From Aplectana chamaeleonis (Eukaryota > Nematoda > Chromadorea > Rhabditida > Cosmocercidae), in contig JAPDOI010000706.1 in assembly GCA_029168955.1 (NCBI GenBank), positions 216,001-280,000 of the forward strand: a stretch of DNA of 64,000 nucleotides, given 5' to 3'. The position numbers were made by a program, and so were the translations under genes. How positions within the stretch are numbered: the first letter of the stretch is position 1; every line of letters starts with the position of its first letter. Below, in pieces: positions 20,370-30,867 of this stretch. The notes under the pieces were generated by a model. It was not told the DNA's origin. It made no database searches and was given only the letters and a program-made list of their open reading frames with translations.

Positions 20370-20546
20370 TCCATTATACACGTAACACAACGTTAACATG
20401 AGAAGAAAGAGTGCACGCTAATTGAAAACCTATTTCTACTCTCATAATTGTAAAAGCTACTAGTTCTCTTGGTAGTTGTGACTGCTGACTTTTACGAAAC
20501 ACGGATAAAGAGCTATCTCCACAAAATTTGGTTACAATGAGTGTTA

Positions 20547-20842
20547 GGGGTATGGTATACTTTGTCGCTGTAATGAGCGACAGGTATGCAATCTAATACA
20601 AATCGCGGCGGGACCAGCATCGGAGCAACGGCAACGGCCGTCATAGGAACAGATGTCGCGTGTGGGTCGCAGCGACGTGTCGCGGAGGGCTGACATACTG
20701 CAAATGTGCCATAGCCTGTTGCTACCACTGTCGCTGTCGCTGTGCAGTGCACTGCGACAGCGATAGATTTAAAGGGCGGGAGGATGTCGCTGTAGCTGTG
20801 CAGAGCGACGCGACCGTGTGTCGCAAAAGTATACCATACCCC
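20547..20842. mobile_element. Harbinger-like MITE, 296 bp, TTA duplication
   Basis: Ends GGGGTATGGTATACTTT and the inverted AAAGTATACCATACCCC lie between TTA triplets (20544-20546 and 20843-20845). A 3-bp TTA duplication fits the PIF/Harbinger preference. The interior is rich in GTCGCTGT/GCGACAG repeats and contains GGGACCAGCATCGGAGC. Diverged relatives are at about 24905-25095 and 25720-25955. Confidence 0.75.
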
Positions 20843-20859
20843 TTATGTAAGGATATTGA

Positions 20860-21365
20860 CTATACTTGAGCAAAACTGTAGAAATTTTCGAATTTCGATT
20901 ATTCGAATATATTCGAAAATCATTTTTTTCCAATTTCAATATTTCGAATATATTCGAAAATTAAATTTCTCGAATATCAAATTTTCGAATATATTCGAAA
21001 ATCAAATTTATCGAATTTCAAATTTTCAAATATATTCGAAAATTATTTTTTTCGAATTTCAAATTTTCGAATAAACTCGAAAATGGTACCATATTTTTCG
21101 AATTTCAAATTTTCGAGTATATTCAAAAAACAAAATTTTCGAATTTTCGAGTAATTTTTTCTATTTTCGGATAAATTTTCTCGAATTCACTAATGATAAC
21201 TTCGATTTTCGAGATAAGCTTTGAGCTGTCATTTACTGTGACTATCACTTTGTAGAAATATTCATCGGTTACACTTACTCTTAACCTCAAACCATTTTTA
21301 GTCAGGATAGCTGCAGAATCTGTCCCTGGGGTTGGATTATGTCGGAATTGGTTAAGAAAGCCTGT
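20860..21365. repeat. AT-rich TTCGAA-dense repeat, copy 1
   Basis: Many TTCGAA/ATTCGAATAT motifs, starting near ATACTTGAGCAAAACTGTA. The inverted copy at 40722-40997 (continuing after 41560) matches to the same end. It abuts the RTE 5' region in both places, so it may belong to the same composite repeat. Confidence 0.65.
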
Positions 21366-21605
21366 CACAATGTTAGGCGCTATTAATACTGTGGGGGTGT
21401 GTATACAAGTCTGTTGGTACCTGCTCGTTGGTGCCCCTGCTTTTACTGAACCCAGCAGACGTTTGAGTGTACACAGGGAACGTTCGAGCGATATAGCGTG
21501 CACAACTATATCGCGAAAGTATCCCATACATTGCATAAAGATGTCGCCGTCCGGCGCACTAAGGCCTCTGGTCCATAACACCTTAGGATCGGTACCTAAG
21601 GAGTC
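21366..21605 (+). other. RTE LINE 5' leader
   Basis: Sequence directly upstream of the RTE ORF2 start, including CGAGCGATATAGCGTGCACA. A diverged copy occurs in reverse orientation at 39043-39255. I infer that it is the 5' UTR of this RTE family because of its position at both sites. Confidence 0.5.
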
Positions 21606-24600
21606 ATGGAGTCTTTGGCCACAAGCCACAATTTCGCCACCCTGAACTGTCGAGTGATATCCAAAAAACTGCGCTATCCAGACTTCTGAGCTATTTCCAT
21701 GCACCGCTTGCTGCTTTGCAGGAAACCCGCCTCAAGGACAGACCCGTCATCAACGTAGGAGAGTACACCATCTACTGCGGTAACGCTGACGATAGGAGAG
21801 TGGGAGGCTGTGCAATAGCTGTAAGGAAGGATTTCAATGGTATGGTCAAGGAGTTTGGCTAAACGTTGTGCCGGAATGCATTCGTACGACTGCGGGATCA
21901 CAGAGGATTCAATCTGTGGATAGTGAGTGCTCATGCGCCCACTGAAACCGCCGAAGACAATTCGAAGGATGCGTTTTATGAGGAACTCAATACGTTGCTG
22001 GCCAGGATACCTTGTCAACATGCTGTTGTCATGGGGATTGACGCAAATGCAAAGATGGGACTTGATCAGGAATCCGAAGTACTCGGTAAATGGTTCTACC
22101 CAGTGGAGCAAACATCGGACAATGGCTACCGCCTTGTCGACTTTTGTGAACGCAGTGTTCTGATTATTGCATCGACATTCAAGAGGAATCATCGCCGCCA
22201 TCAGCTTACGTGGCAGGGACCAACCCAGCTATCTCCAGAAGAGCAGCGGAAGCGGAAGATGACAACTTTGAAACTACAGCTTGACTATGTCCTGACGAGG
22301 AATATTCCAGTATCGGACATTCGAAGATCTAGAGCTGTGTCGGATGTCGCATTCGATTCGGATCACCGTCCTGTTCTGTTGAACTTCACTGCGAGGACTC
22401 ATAAGAGGAAGCGAGGGGCTCAGCCTCTCCAGAGGATTGAAATGACAAGTCTCTGAGATGAAGAGTGCAGAAGGAATTTTCGACAACGCGTTTCTATTCA
22501 CATCGGAGTACGGACTAAAAAGAAACTTTGCGACGCGGATTCTTTTGTCAAGTGCATCCAGGAAACTTCGAAAGAGGCACTCCCGGTTGTACAGCCTAAG
22601 AAGAAGTTTGCCTATGTCTCAGAAAAAACAACATCTACCTACAACAGAGTATGTGCTCTCCGAACTGCAGGAAACTTCGTGGAGGAGAAGCCTCTGAGGA
22701 GGAAGTTGCGTCGGCAGCTTCACAGTGACCGCGAACGAGAGTGGACGTGTAGAGCTGAGGAGTTCGAGAAGGCTTATCAGGAGAAGAATCCGAAGAAAGC
22801 CTACACGTTGCTGCGACAGTATAGCAGGAAGATGAAGAGATGTTCTCCTGTCTTGAACACTACCAATGGAGTTGCAGTTGGTGATGCGACGTTGCCAATA
22901 TGGAAGGATTACTTCAGTTCACTACTGAATCGTCCAGCGCCATCAGTACCTGAGCTCCCGCATTTTCAGAGAGCACATTGCGATGTCAGTGAGGAACCGC
23001 CGACTGAGTCTGAAGTTTTGGACTGTGTCCGGAAAATGAAGAATGGTAAGGCAGGTGGAGATGACAACATCACTGCTGAAATGCTGAAAGCTCTTCCTCC
23101 GTCTGGGAATCGTGAAATGACCGACACCATCCGTACCATATGGATGAGCGAAAGGATACCCGATTCGTGGAGACATGCGATCATCGTACCTCTTCACAAG
23201 AAGCAATCCGTCACGGATCCTAAGAACTACAGAGGAATCTCTCTACTTCGTGTCATAAACAAGGTTTTAGAACGTATCATTCTCGAGCGACTTATCAAAC
23301 ATCGTGAAGGAACGACCAGAGATAAGCAAGCCGGTTTCCGACCCAGAAGATCGACCATCGACCAAGTGTTTGTCGTGAGAAGAGTAATTGAATCGTGGCA
23401 GCGATATTCGAAGCCATTACAGCCTGCTTTTTTGGACTTTGAAGCCGCGTTCGACTCTACTCAACGTGATCGATTGCTCAATGCTCTGCGAGCAGAAGGA
23501 GTACCGGAAAAGTATGTTCGGTTAATCGAGGACATGAACAAAGGAACAACAGCAGCAGTTCGTACACCTGTCGGATTTACGTCAGCTTTCGAGGTGAAAA
23601 CAGGAGTAAGGAGCCGTTGCAGGACCTTTTCTTTTCAACTTCGCCGTTGATGACATCATGCGTAGAGTTTCAGAACAGTTTCCTGCGGATGTGATCCTAA
23701 CACCATCAGGACGCTCTCTTGTCGACCTGGAGTACGCCGACGACATTGTGTTAATCGCTGAAAACAACGCAAAACTGCAAAGGATTGTGAACTTCGTTTC
23801 GAAGTATGCCGCAGCCTATGGACTTCGTCTTCGTCCCGACAAATGCAAGCAGATGTGGGTCTCTCAGAGGCCTTCAACGGGAGTTTGTGTGGACGGACAA
23901 CGTATCGAACTGGTGGACGATTTCTGTTATTTGGGCTGTTTGCTGAAGAACGATGGTAGTTATGCAGCGGATATTCGACAACGATGTGCGAAAGCTACGT
24001 CTGCATTTAATTCTCTAACCAAGTTTTTCTGGTCTACCACCATCGCGAAGGAAGTCAAGTTGCGCGTCTACCTATCCGCTATTCGCCCTATCATGATGTA
24101 CGGATCGGAGACGTGGGCAGCACCGAAGACGCAGATGGAAGGATTGAATTGCACGGAGAGGAAGCTTTTTAGGCGTTTGCTTGGATATTTCTGGCCGCGT
24201 GTATGCCATAACGAAGACCTTTACAAGGAAATCGACGCAGTACATCAACGCTTGACACGAGGGAGGTGCCAGCATCTCCTAACGCCATCTCAAGCAGCAA
24301 TGGAAAGTCGACTTCGACTGCTCGGGCATATACTAAGAAGAACGCCGGATCGTCTCGTACAACGCGCTCTAAGAATGCTTCCAAATCCTGTCTGGAAACG
24401 GCCACCTGGGCGTAGGCGAAAGTTCTGGACGGATGTGGTTAAAGAGGATTTAAAGTCACTCGGCATCGAAAGACAGTTCAGGAGCGATGTTTCGTTTCGC
24501 AGGAAATGGAATAGTGACAGCTGGATGGAATGTGTTCAAATTGTGGCTGAAGACCGTGAAAAATGGACACGGCTGACTACTAGGACGGCACACCTCGGTG

Positions 24601-24614
24601 AAGATGCGAAATGA
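21606..24614 (+). pseudogene. RTE-type LINE ORF2 (endonuclease + reverse transcriptase), broken
   Basis: The candidate ATG at 21606 opens MESLATSHNFATLNCRVIS. Endonuclease: ATLNCR, AALQETRLKDR (catalytic Glu), YTIYCGNADDRRVGGCAIAV, HAPTETAEDNSKDAF, VVMGIDANAKMG, LQLDYVLTRN and SDHRPVL are all present. Reverse transcriptase: NYRGISLL, QAGFRPRRSTIDQ, motif A AFLDFEAAFDS, motif C YADDIVLI with both aspartates, then IRPIMMYGSETW and a long C-terminal domain. Defects: a frameshift near 21668, an in-frame TAA at 21860, an in-frame TGA at 22454 and a small deletion near 23612 that removes the QG of the RQG motif. The C-terminal frame is open to 24614. Nearly full length, hence a relatively recent but dead copy. 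Confidence 0.93.
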
Positions 24615-24665
24615 CCGCGTCAGGCCAAAGCCAACCGATTAAGTCAAGTAAGTCAAATACTACTC
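24615..24665 (+). other. RTE 3' tail
   Basis: A short 3' sequence ending in imperfect AAGTC repeats (AAGTCAAGTAAGTCAA). RTE-type LINEs commonly end in short simple repeats rather than poly(A). Confidence 0.5.
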
Positions 24666-26019
24666 AACGCTCAACGTAGTCTCCGCAAGCGCGTCAGGGG
24701 CGTTTAGCACAAGACGCTTGGCTGCAGGCGAGACTTCACCATCACTATCCCTCTCCGGGAAAGCACCTTATCGCACCCAAGCGCCGCTCTCAAGACCTAC
24801 TACTTTGCCACGTCTCGGCCCAGGCAAATTTTGCTGCTGCCGAGCTTGCACGACTTCAGGTGGGGAGGGTGGCCGCTCTGAACACGCAAGCTTGAAACCC
24901 TTAGGCCATTGGTATACCTCCCTGTCTCTGCAGCGACAGGTTTCGACAACTATCGCTCACCATGTCGGGACCAGTACCAGCGCTATGGCAGGGTCGGCCG
25001 TGGGATCAGTTTGAGTGCGCCCGTCGCGGGAACATGTCGCTGAGGGGTGTTATAGTTTTTAGTGACGTAACCCTGGTATACACCGTCGCCGCAGCGACGC
25101 CCTGTCGCGGTGCTGCGCACAGCGACGGGCTGTCGCTGGCTCCCCTAGACTCCACAAATTCATCTATTTCACGCTGTTTTCTATGATTTTTGGCTAATCA
25201 TGGACAGTAGAGTGACATCAAAAGACATTATAGTTTTGTACGTTTGGGTTTAGTTTTTTACCCGCAGTTTTTTTTCAATAGGGTGTTTATGTGCTGTCAT
25301 TATCCCATTCAATTACTTATAAATCATTCTTTTCTTTTATACATTTGTCTAGGCTGTCGAATGCATGGACTACATCCCAAGCGGACGTATTTTGTCATTT
25401 CTCAAGAATGGAAGATTACTACCAACTAAGAAACAGGGATGTTAAAACGTCTAGAATGATAATTATATTGTGGCACAAAAAGAAAACAATTAGAAATGTC
25501 GCGGAATCTTACATAGACTGTGATGACATGACCATAATCGATTTTTGTTTGTTCTGCAAATGCGCGTATGCGGAAATGTAAGTACGCAAAAGCGCGTGAA
25601 ATTCAATGCAGCGACGACGACCCCGTCGCCGTGTCCGTCGCCGGCGACCGGCTGTCGCTGAAGTACACCAATGGCCTTAGGCCCTTTCGCGCTTTTGCCG
25701 CCGCGGTACGAAAAGGGCGTTAGGCCAATGGTATAGCTTTGCGACACGAGGTCTCTCTGCACGGCGACTGCGACAGTGAGAACTACTGGCATCAGCACAT
25801 TCGCAGTATGTCAGCCCTCCACGACACGTCGCTGCGACGGACACGCGACAACTGTTCCCACGACGGCCGATGCAATAGCTCCGATGCTGGTCCCGCCACG
25901 ATTTGTGCAGAATGCCATGACTGCCGCTCATGGCAGCGACAGTGTATACCATTTTATACTATCTCTGCCGAGAGGCGCGGCGTAGTGCGATCCTATAATG
26001 TCGATCGTGCGGCGCCGCG
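24666..26019. other. Unassigned stretch with two relics of the Harbinger-like MITE
   Basis: The segments 24905-25095 and 25720-25955 carry GCGAC/GTCGC-rich sequence, GGTATAC/GTATACC ends and a GGGACCAG core, like 20547-20842; the second is inverted. Between them (25100-25600) the sequence is AT-rich and unrecognised. Confidence 0.5.
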
Positions 26020-27300
26020 CAGGGCTGTGCGTGACTGAATTTCGCAATTTCGTAAATCGTAAGTTTTCGAATTCCTCATAATTCGTAAATCGTAACCCGC
26101 AAGGCCTTAGCAAAACAAACCCTCTCCAGCCGCGAAGACCACTCCAAGCTAATGTTTCCAGAGTAGTCATTGTAGATTAGTGAGCTCAATCGCTCCCGTC
26201 CGTATTTCGAGTAACTGTTTCTCTAGAACGGGAGGGTTTAAGAAGCTAAAACCCTGGTGCTGTCCATATCTGCCTGACAGCTACATAATAAGTGCGAAAA
26301 CGAAAGAAAAACGTTTGCACTGACTGGTCGTTCAAGCCAGCACTTTGTATAGGTTCCGTTTTCGGTTTAGTCTGACGCATGGACCAGGCGACTGGCCGTG
26401 CGGGGTCAATGGCCTTAGGCTCTGTCCATCCATACGTGGCGAGAGCGTGCGTTCCCGCTGTTGAGCGCCTCTCGACGCTCCTCCACGCTGGAGTAGCCCG
26501 TGCCGCCATTGTGCACTGGCAAACACCTCCACCTCATTTTGATTCGATTGGCAATATTTGACCGGTGATCAATCGCTCAAATCGGCGCAACGGCTGGCTA
26601 TTTCCTATGGTTTGTGTATTTTGATGTGGGGTTATGGGGTACAAGGGCAATAGTTTTGCAACAGGCTTGATGCCTCCTACTTTAGGGATTGAGCAGTAAG
26701 CTCGAAACTAGCTGCTTCCTTCTTTGAGCTGACGTGGGCGCACGAGAAAAGGGGGGGGGGGCTTAAAGAACATCGATTTTGCGTAATCGCGCGCTCTCGC
26801 CACGTATGGACGATGCCTTACTGCAGAATGGGGTTTTGATTCGCGCAGGGTGATCTACCGTCGCAGCCCCGTCCATTCGTCAGACTAAAATTATTAGGCG
26901 AACTCTATGGTGACGCAATATTTCAAACGATCCAAGCGTGTGAGAACCTCGAATCGGGCGCGCGGTGAATACGTCAAGATCGTGCTTTGATAGTGTGCTT
27001 TCAAAGGTTCAACAAAAAAAAGAACTTCTAATGAAATGATGATTGTGCATTTCGATTACTCGAATTTCAAAAATTCGAATATGCTCTTCAAAATATTCGA
27101 ATTCCTAATATTATTCGAAAGACGTTTTTGAAATAATCGAATTTCGAAAATTATTCGAGACCGCTTTTTACGAAGTATTCGTATTTCGAATATTATTCGA
27201 AAACCAAAATTTTCGAATTTCGAATTTCGAACGATTCGAAATTCGAAAAATCATTCGAATATTTTTCGAATAATAAAATTCGGTCCGGAGTATAATATTG
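26020..27300. repeat. hAT-like relics: TTCGAA-rich ends and a nested TIR pair
   Basis: An end CAGGGCTGTGCGTGACTG followed by TTACGA/TCGTAA motifs (26024-26105) matches the inverted end at about 44300-44370 (CAGTTACGCACAGCCCTG). A TTCGAA/ATTCGAAT-dense block lies at 27050-27280. Between them, CCATACGTGGCGAGAGCG (about 26432) and CGCTCTCGCCACGTATGG (about 26795) form an inverted pair bounding about 400 bp. No complete element can be delimited. Confidence 0.45.
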
Positions 27301-27784
27301 ACTGACTAGCGATACCTAGCGAAGTTTTCGCTCAAGAAAACTTTCACGTGCTCTAGCTTCCTGAGGCAGAGTATTCTGATAAAACGGTGTTGACTGCCTT
27401 CCGTCTATCCGAAAGTTGCTGTTCGTATGGACTCTCCTGAGCAAAGCAGGCTGCCGCACATTTACAGCAGGGCGTCGGGTATGAAAATGTGGGATTAAAA
27501 AGCAAAACATAAAAAGTCAGCGGTAGATCGTCGGTTGCTACCGGCACCACATTTACGACCCTTTCAGTCTGTAATGTACCCAAGCTATTATTCTCGCTTT
27601 ACCATCCCTGTCACGTTAAGAAAAAAACACTCGCATTTTAGATGTGGTTTCCCTTGTTAACCAACACCATGCCTTTGTTCTCAATAAATGAAATATGTCC
27701 GTGGATGTTTATGTTTTTGTGAAGCAGATTTTGATAAGCTCAGACTTTCAACAAATATAAAACTGGTTTATGGAAGTTAGTCAA
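27301..27784. other. Unassigned sequence
   Basis: No gene recognised. AATAAA on the plus strand near 27684 has no upstream gene that I can see. Confidence 0.35.
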
Positions 27785-27950
27785 TCAAAATGACTGAGCG
27801 GTTGTATTGAGTGACGAACAGAGATGATGCGGAAGTGGAGCTGCTGCTTGTTTCTTCAGACTGGCGAGGAAGTGTCTCCAGAGTTCCGCGTACTCCTCAA
27901 AACGCGTCGCACGCTTCTCAAGATATGTACATGATTTCCTATCTGTTTTC
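27785..27950 (-). CDS. Candidate terminal exon, unrecognised protein
   Basis: The minus-strand frame SCTYLEKRATRFEEYAELWR, continuing HFLASLKKQAAAPL, has even codon use and an amphipathic helical look, and ends at a stop near 27785. Acceptor-like sequences lie just upstream (TTTGTGTAG and GAAGAAAACAG). The minisatellite begins about 70 bp further upstream on this strand and would then lie in the preceding intron. No domain or partner exon was recognised and no clear AATAAA follows, so this remains a weak gene call; a chance ORF is the main alternative. Confidence 0.3.
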
Positions 27951-28017
27951 TTCGCTACACAAAGGCGAAGATTTTGCATGAAAAATTGACAAAATCTCGC
28001 TGTTTCAATTCTACTTT

Positions 28018-29747
28018 CTTCATGACGTCCTGCACACTTCCACTGCGGCCCTGCTCACTTTCTATGACGTCCTGCACATTCCCACCTGGGTCCTGAACAC
28101 ATTTCATGACGTACTGCACACCTCTACTAGGGTTCTGCACCCATTCTATGACGTCCTGCACATTCATACTGGGGATCTGCGCACTTTCTATGATATCCTG
28201 CACACTTCCATTTGGGTCCTGCACACTCCCACTGGGGTCCTGCACACTTTATACGACGTTATGCACACTCCCACTGTGTTCCTGTACACTTTCTACGACG
28301 TCCTGCACACTCCCATTTGGGTCCTGCACACTCCCACTGGGGTCCAGCACACTCCCACTGGAGTCCTGCACACTTCCACTGGGGTCCTGCACACCTTATA
28401 CGACGTTCTGCACACTCCCATTTGGGTCCTGCACACTCCCACTGGGGTCCTGCACACTTTATACGACGTTCTGCACACTCCCACTGTGTTCCTGTACACT
28501 TTCTACGACGTACTGCACACTCCCATTTGGGTCCTGCACACCCCCACTGGGGTCCTGCACACTTCCACTGGGGCTCTGCACACTTCCACTGGGGTCCTGC
28601 ACACTTTCTATGACGTCCTGCACACTCCCATTTGGGTCCTGCACACTCCCACTAAGGTCCTGCACACTTTTTACGACGTTCTGCACACTCCCACTGGGGC
28701 CCTGCACACTTTCGATGACGTCCTACACACTCCCATTTGGGTCCTGCGCACTCCCACTGGGGTCCTGCACACTTTCTACGACGTTCTGCACACTCCCGCT
28801 GTGATCCTGCACACTTCCTACGGCGTTCTGCACACTCCCACTGTGGTCCTGCATACTTTTTACGACGTCCTGCACAATCTCACCGGGGTCCTGCCCACTT
28901 TTTATGACGTCCTGTACACTCCTATCTGGGTCCTGCACACTTTCTATGAAGTCCTGCACACTCCCACTGGGGTCCTGCACACTCCCACTGGGGTCCAGCA
29001 CACTCCCACTGGGGTCCTGCACACTTCCACTGGGGTCCTGCACACTTTCTATGACGTCCTGCACACTCCCATTTGGGTCCTGCACACTCCCACTGGGGTC
29101 CTGCACACTTTATACGACGTTCTGCACACTCCCACTGTGTTCCTGTACACTTTCTACGACGTCCTGCACACTCCCATTTGGGTCCTGCACACCCCCACTG
29201 GGGTCCTGCACACTCCCACTGGGGCTCTGCACACTTCCACTGGGGTCCTGCACACTTTCTATGACGTCCTGCACACTCCCATTTGGGTCCTGCACACTCC
29301 CACTAAGGTCCTGCACACTTTTTGCGACGTTCTGCACACTCCCACTGGGGCCCTGCACACTTTCGATGACGTCCTACACACTCCCATTTGGGTCCTGCAC
29401 ACTCCCACTGGGGTCCTGCACACTTTCTACGACGTTCTGCACACTCCCGCTGTGATCCTGCACACTTCCTACGGCGTTCTGCACACTCCCACTGTGGTCC
29501 TGCATACTTTTTACGACGTCCTGCACAATCTCACCGGGGTCCTGCCCACTTTTAATGACGTCCTGTACACTCCTATCTGGGTCCTGCACACTTTCTATAA
29601 AGTCCTGCACACTCTCACTGGGGTCCTGCACACTTTCTATGACGTCTTGCACACTTTTTATGACGTCTGTACACTCCTATATGGATGCTGCACACTCCCA
29701 CTGAGGTCCTGCACACTATCGATAACGTCCTGCACACTTCTCAAACC
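28018..29747. repeat. 21-bp minisatellite, ~80 units, with 651-bp higher-order repeat
   Basis: Units alternate between CTGCACACTCCCACTGGGGTC-like and CTGCACACTTTCTATGACGTC-like 21-mers. Blocks about 28470-28950 and 29121-29601 match at an offset of 651 bp (31 units). Because 21 is divisible by three and the common units lack near-stop codons, long frames stay open (plus 28261-29751). I do not read them as genes. Confidence 0.92.
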
Positions 29748-29759
29748 CTAGCGGTTCTG

Positions 29760-30112
29760 AACGGCGTCCCATCCACCACTACTAAATACCTGTCGCCTTG
29801 ATTAGAGCTTAGCCTTTCTAGCGCTACACGACTCACAGAAGTTTTCATGACCCAAGGCCAAAAGTGCGCCCCACGGACAAACTCGGTTGCCCCGAGGCGC
29901 GCAAGAGGTGATTCATGCTGATTTTTTGGTAATCGATGGATGTCCCACCCACCCAAATGTTCGTACCATTTCATCCCTGTTTTGATCGGCCATTCCGGAG
30001 ATCCGTATGAAAAAGCAATTACACACACACATGAACTCTGGTACCGCCGTAGTGACATGTTGATTTCGATCAATACCAGCAGCGGAGCGGTGGGCCTCGG
30101 TGAAATATAACT
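29760..30112. repeat. Repeat end with CCGCTCCGCTGCTGGTA motif
   Basis: The terminal AGCAGCGGAGCGGTGGGCC followed by TCGGTGAAATATAA resembles the inner palindrome ends at 9494 and 12065. The adjacent CTCTGGTACCGCCGTAGTGA recurs inverted at 38417-38440. Its other end is not identifiable. Confidence 0.45.
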
Positions 30113-30116
30113 AGTG

Positions 30117-30735
30117 ATTCTATCAAAAAGGGGTCTTCCAAGCGAAAGAGGTTTGGTTGGCGTCAGAAACGTTCCAACAAAAAGGGAACAATAGGTAAGT
30201 AGATTGAGGAGAGTCTACAAAAAGTGAACAATATTCTCTGAGAGTAATTTTCTTGGTGAACACTTCTTAACAGCGAAAACAAACCGTTGCGGTGTTCTAC
30301 ACGGAAGCTTTCTGTGGTTCCAATAATGGTCTTGATTACGCAAGAACCGTTTAAACGTATGTGCATGTAAACCTAACTCTTACCATCAGAATAGAAGATG
30401 ACGTCGCAAAGACTTAGACAGATGGTTAGGTCTTGCTCTAAGGAGAAGCAAAACTATAAAATAGAAATACAGCATTAAGCAAGAGTAATTCCGTAAAATC
30501 TCGTTAAACGAATAGAAGTCTTTTTTTCCGAAAGACACTAAACTCATCATCGTAAAATGCCACAACGGTTTGTTTTCGCTGTTAAGAAGTGTTCACCAAG
30601 AAAATTACTCTCAGAGAATATTGTTCACTTTTTGTAGACTCTCCTCAATCTACTTACCTATTGTTCCCTTTTTGTTGGAACGTTTCTGACGCCAACCAAA
30701 CCTCTTTCGCTTGGAAGACCCCTTTTTGATAGAAT
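30117..30735. mobile_element. Foldback element, 619 bp, ~180-bp near-identical arms
   Basis: ATTCTATCAAAAAGGGGTCT begins the left arm and AGACCCCTTTTTGATAGAAT ends the right arm. I see no difference between the arms until about 180 bp in (GCGAAAACAAACCGTTG). The central ~260 bp is unpaired and non-coding. No target duplication is certain. The arm identity suggests a young insertion. Confidence 0.85.
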
Positions 30736-30867
30736 TGTTCACTTTTTATTGATATTACGAAGTAATATCTATGAAGAAATCTTCAGTATTTTTCAAATAG
30801 CATGGATTGCTATAATAATCAGTAAGCGACAAACTTGTTGCGCACGCTACGAATGAAGCGCTTCTCA

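Noticed and set aside
21123..21704. 193-codon minus-strand frame (MHGNSSEVWIAQ...) and its partner at 38948-39355 as a conserved protein
   Set aside because: The shared block is the reverse strand of the RTE leader; the differences look like random transitions rather than synonymous changes.
28261..29751. 496-codon plus-strand frame in the 21-bp minisatellite as a repetitive protein gene
   Set aside because: The unit has few codons one change away from stop, so openness is expected; no signal peptide, exon or promoter was seen. Kept only as a finding to test.
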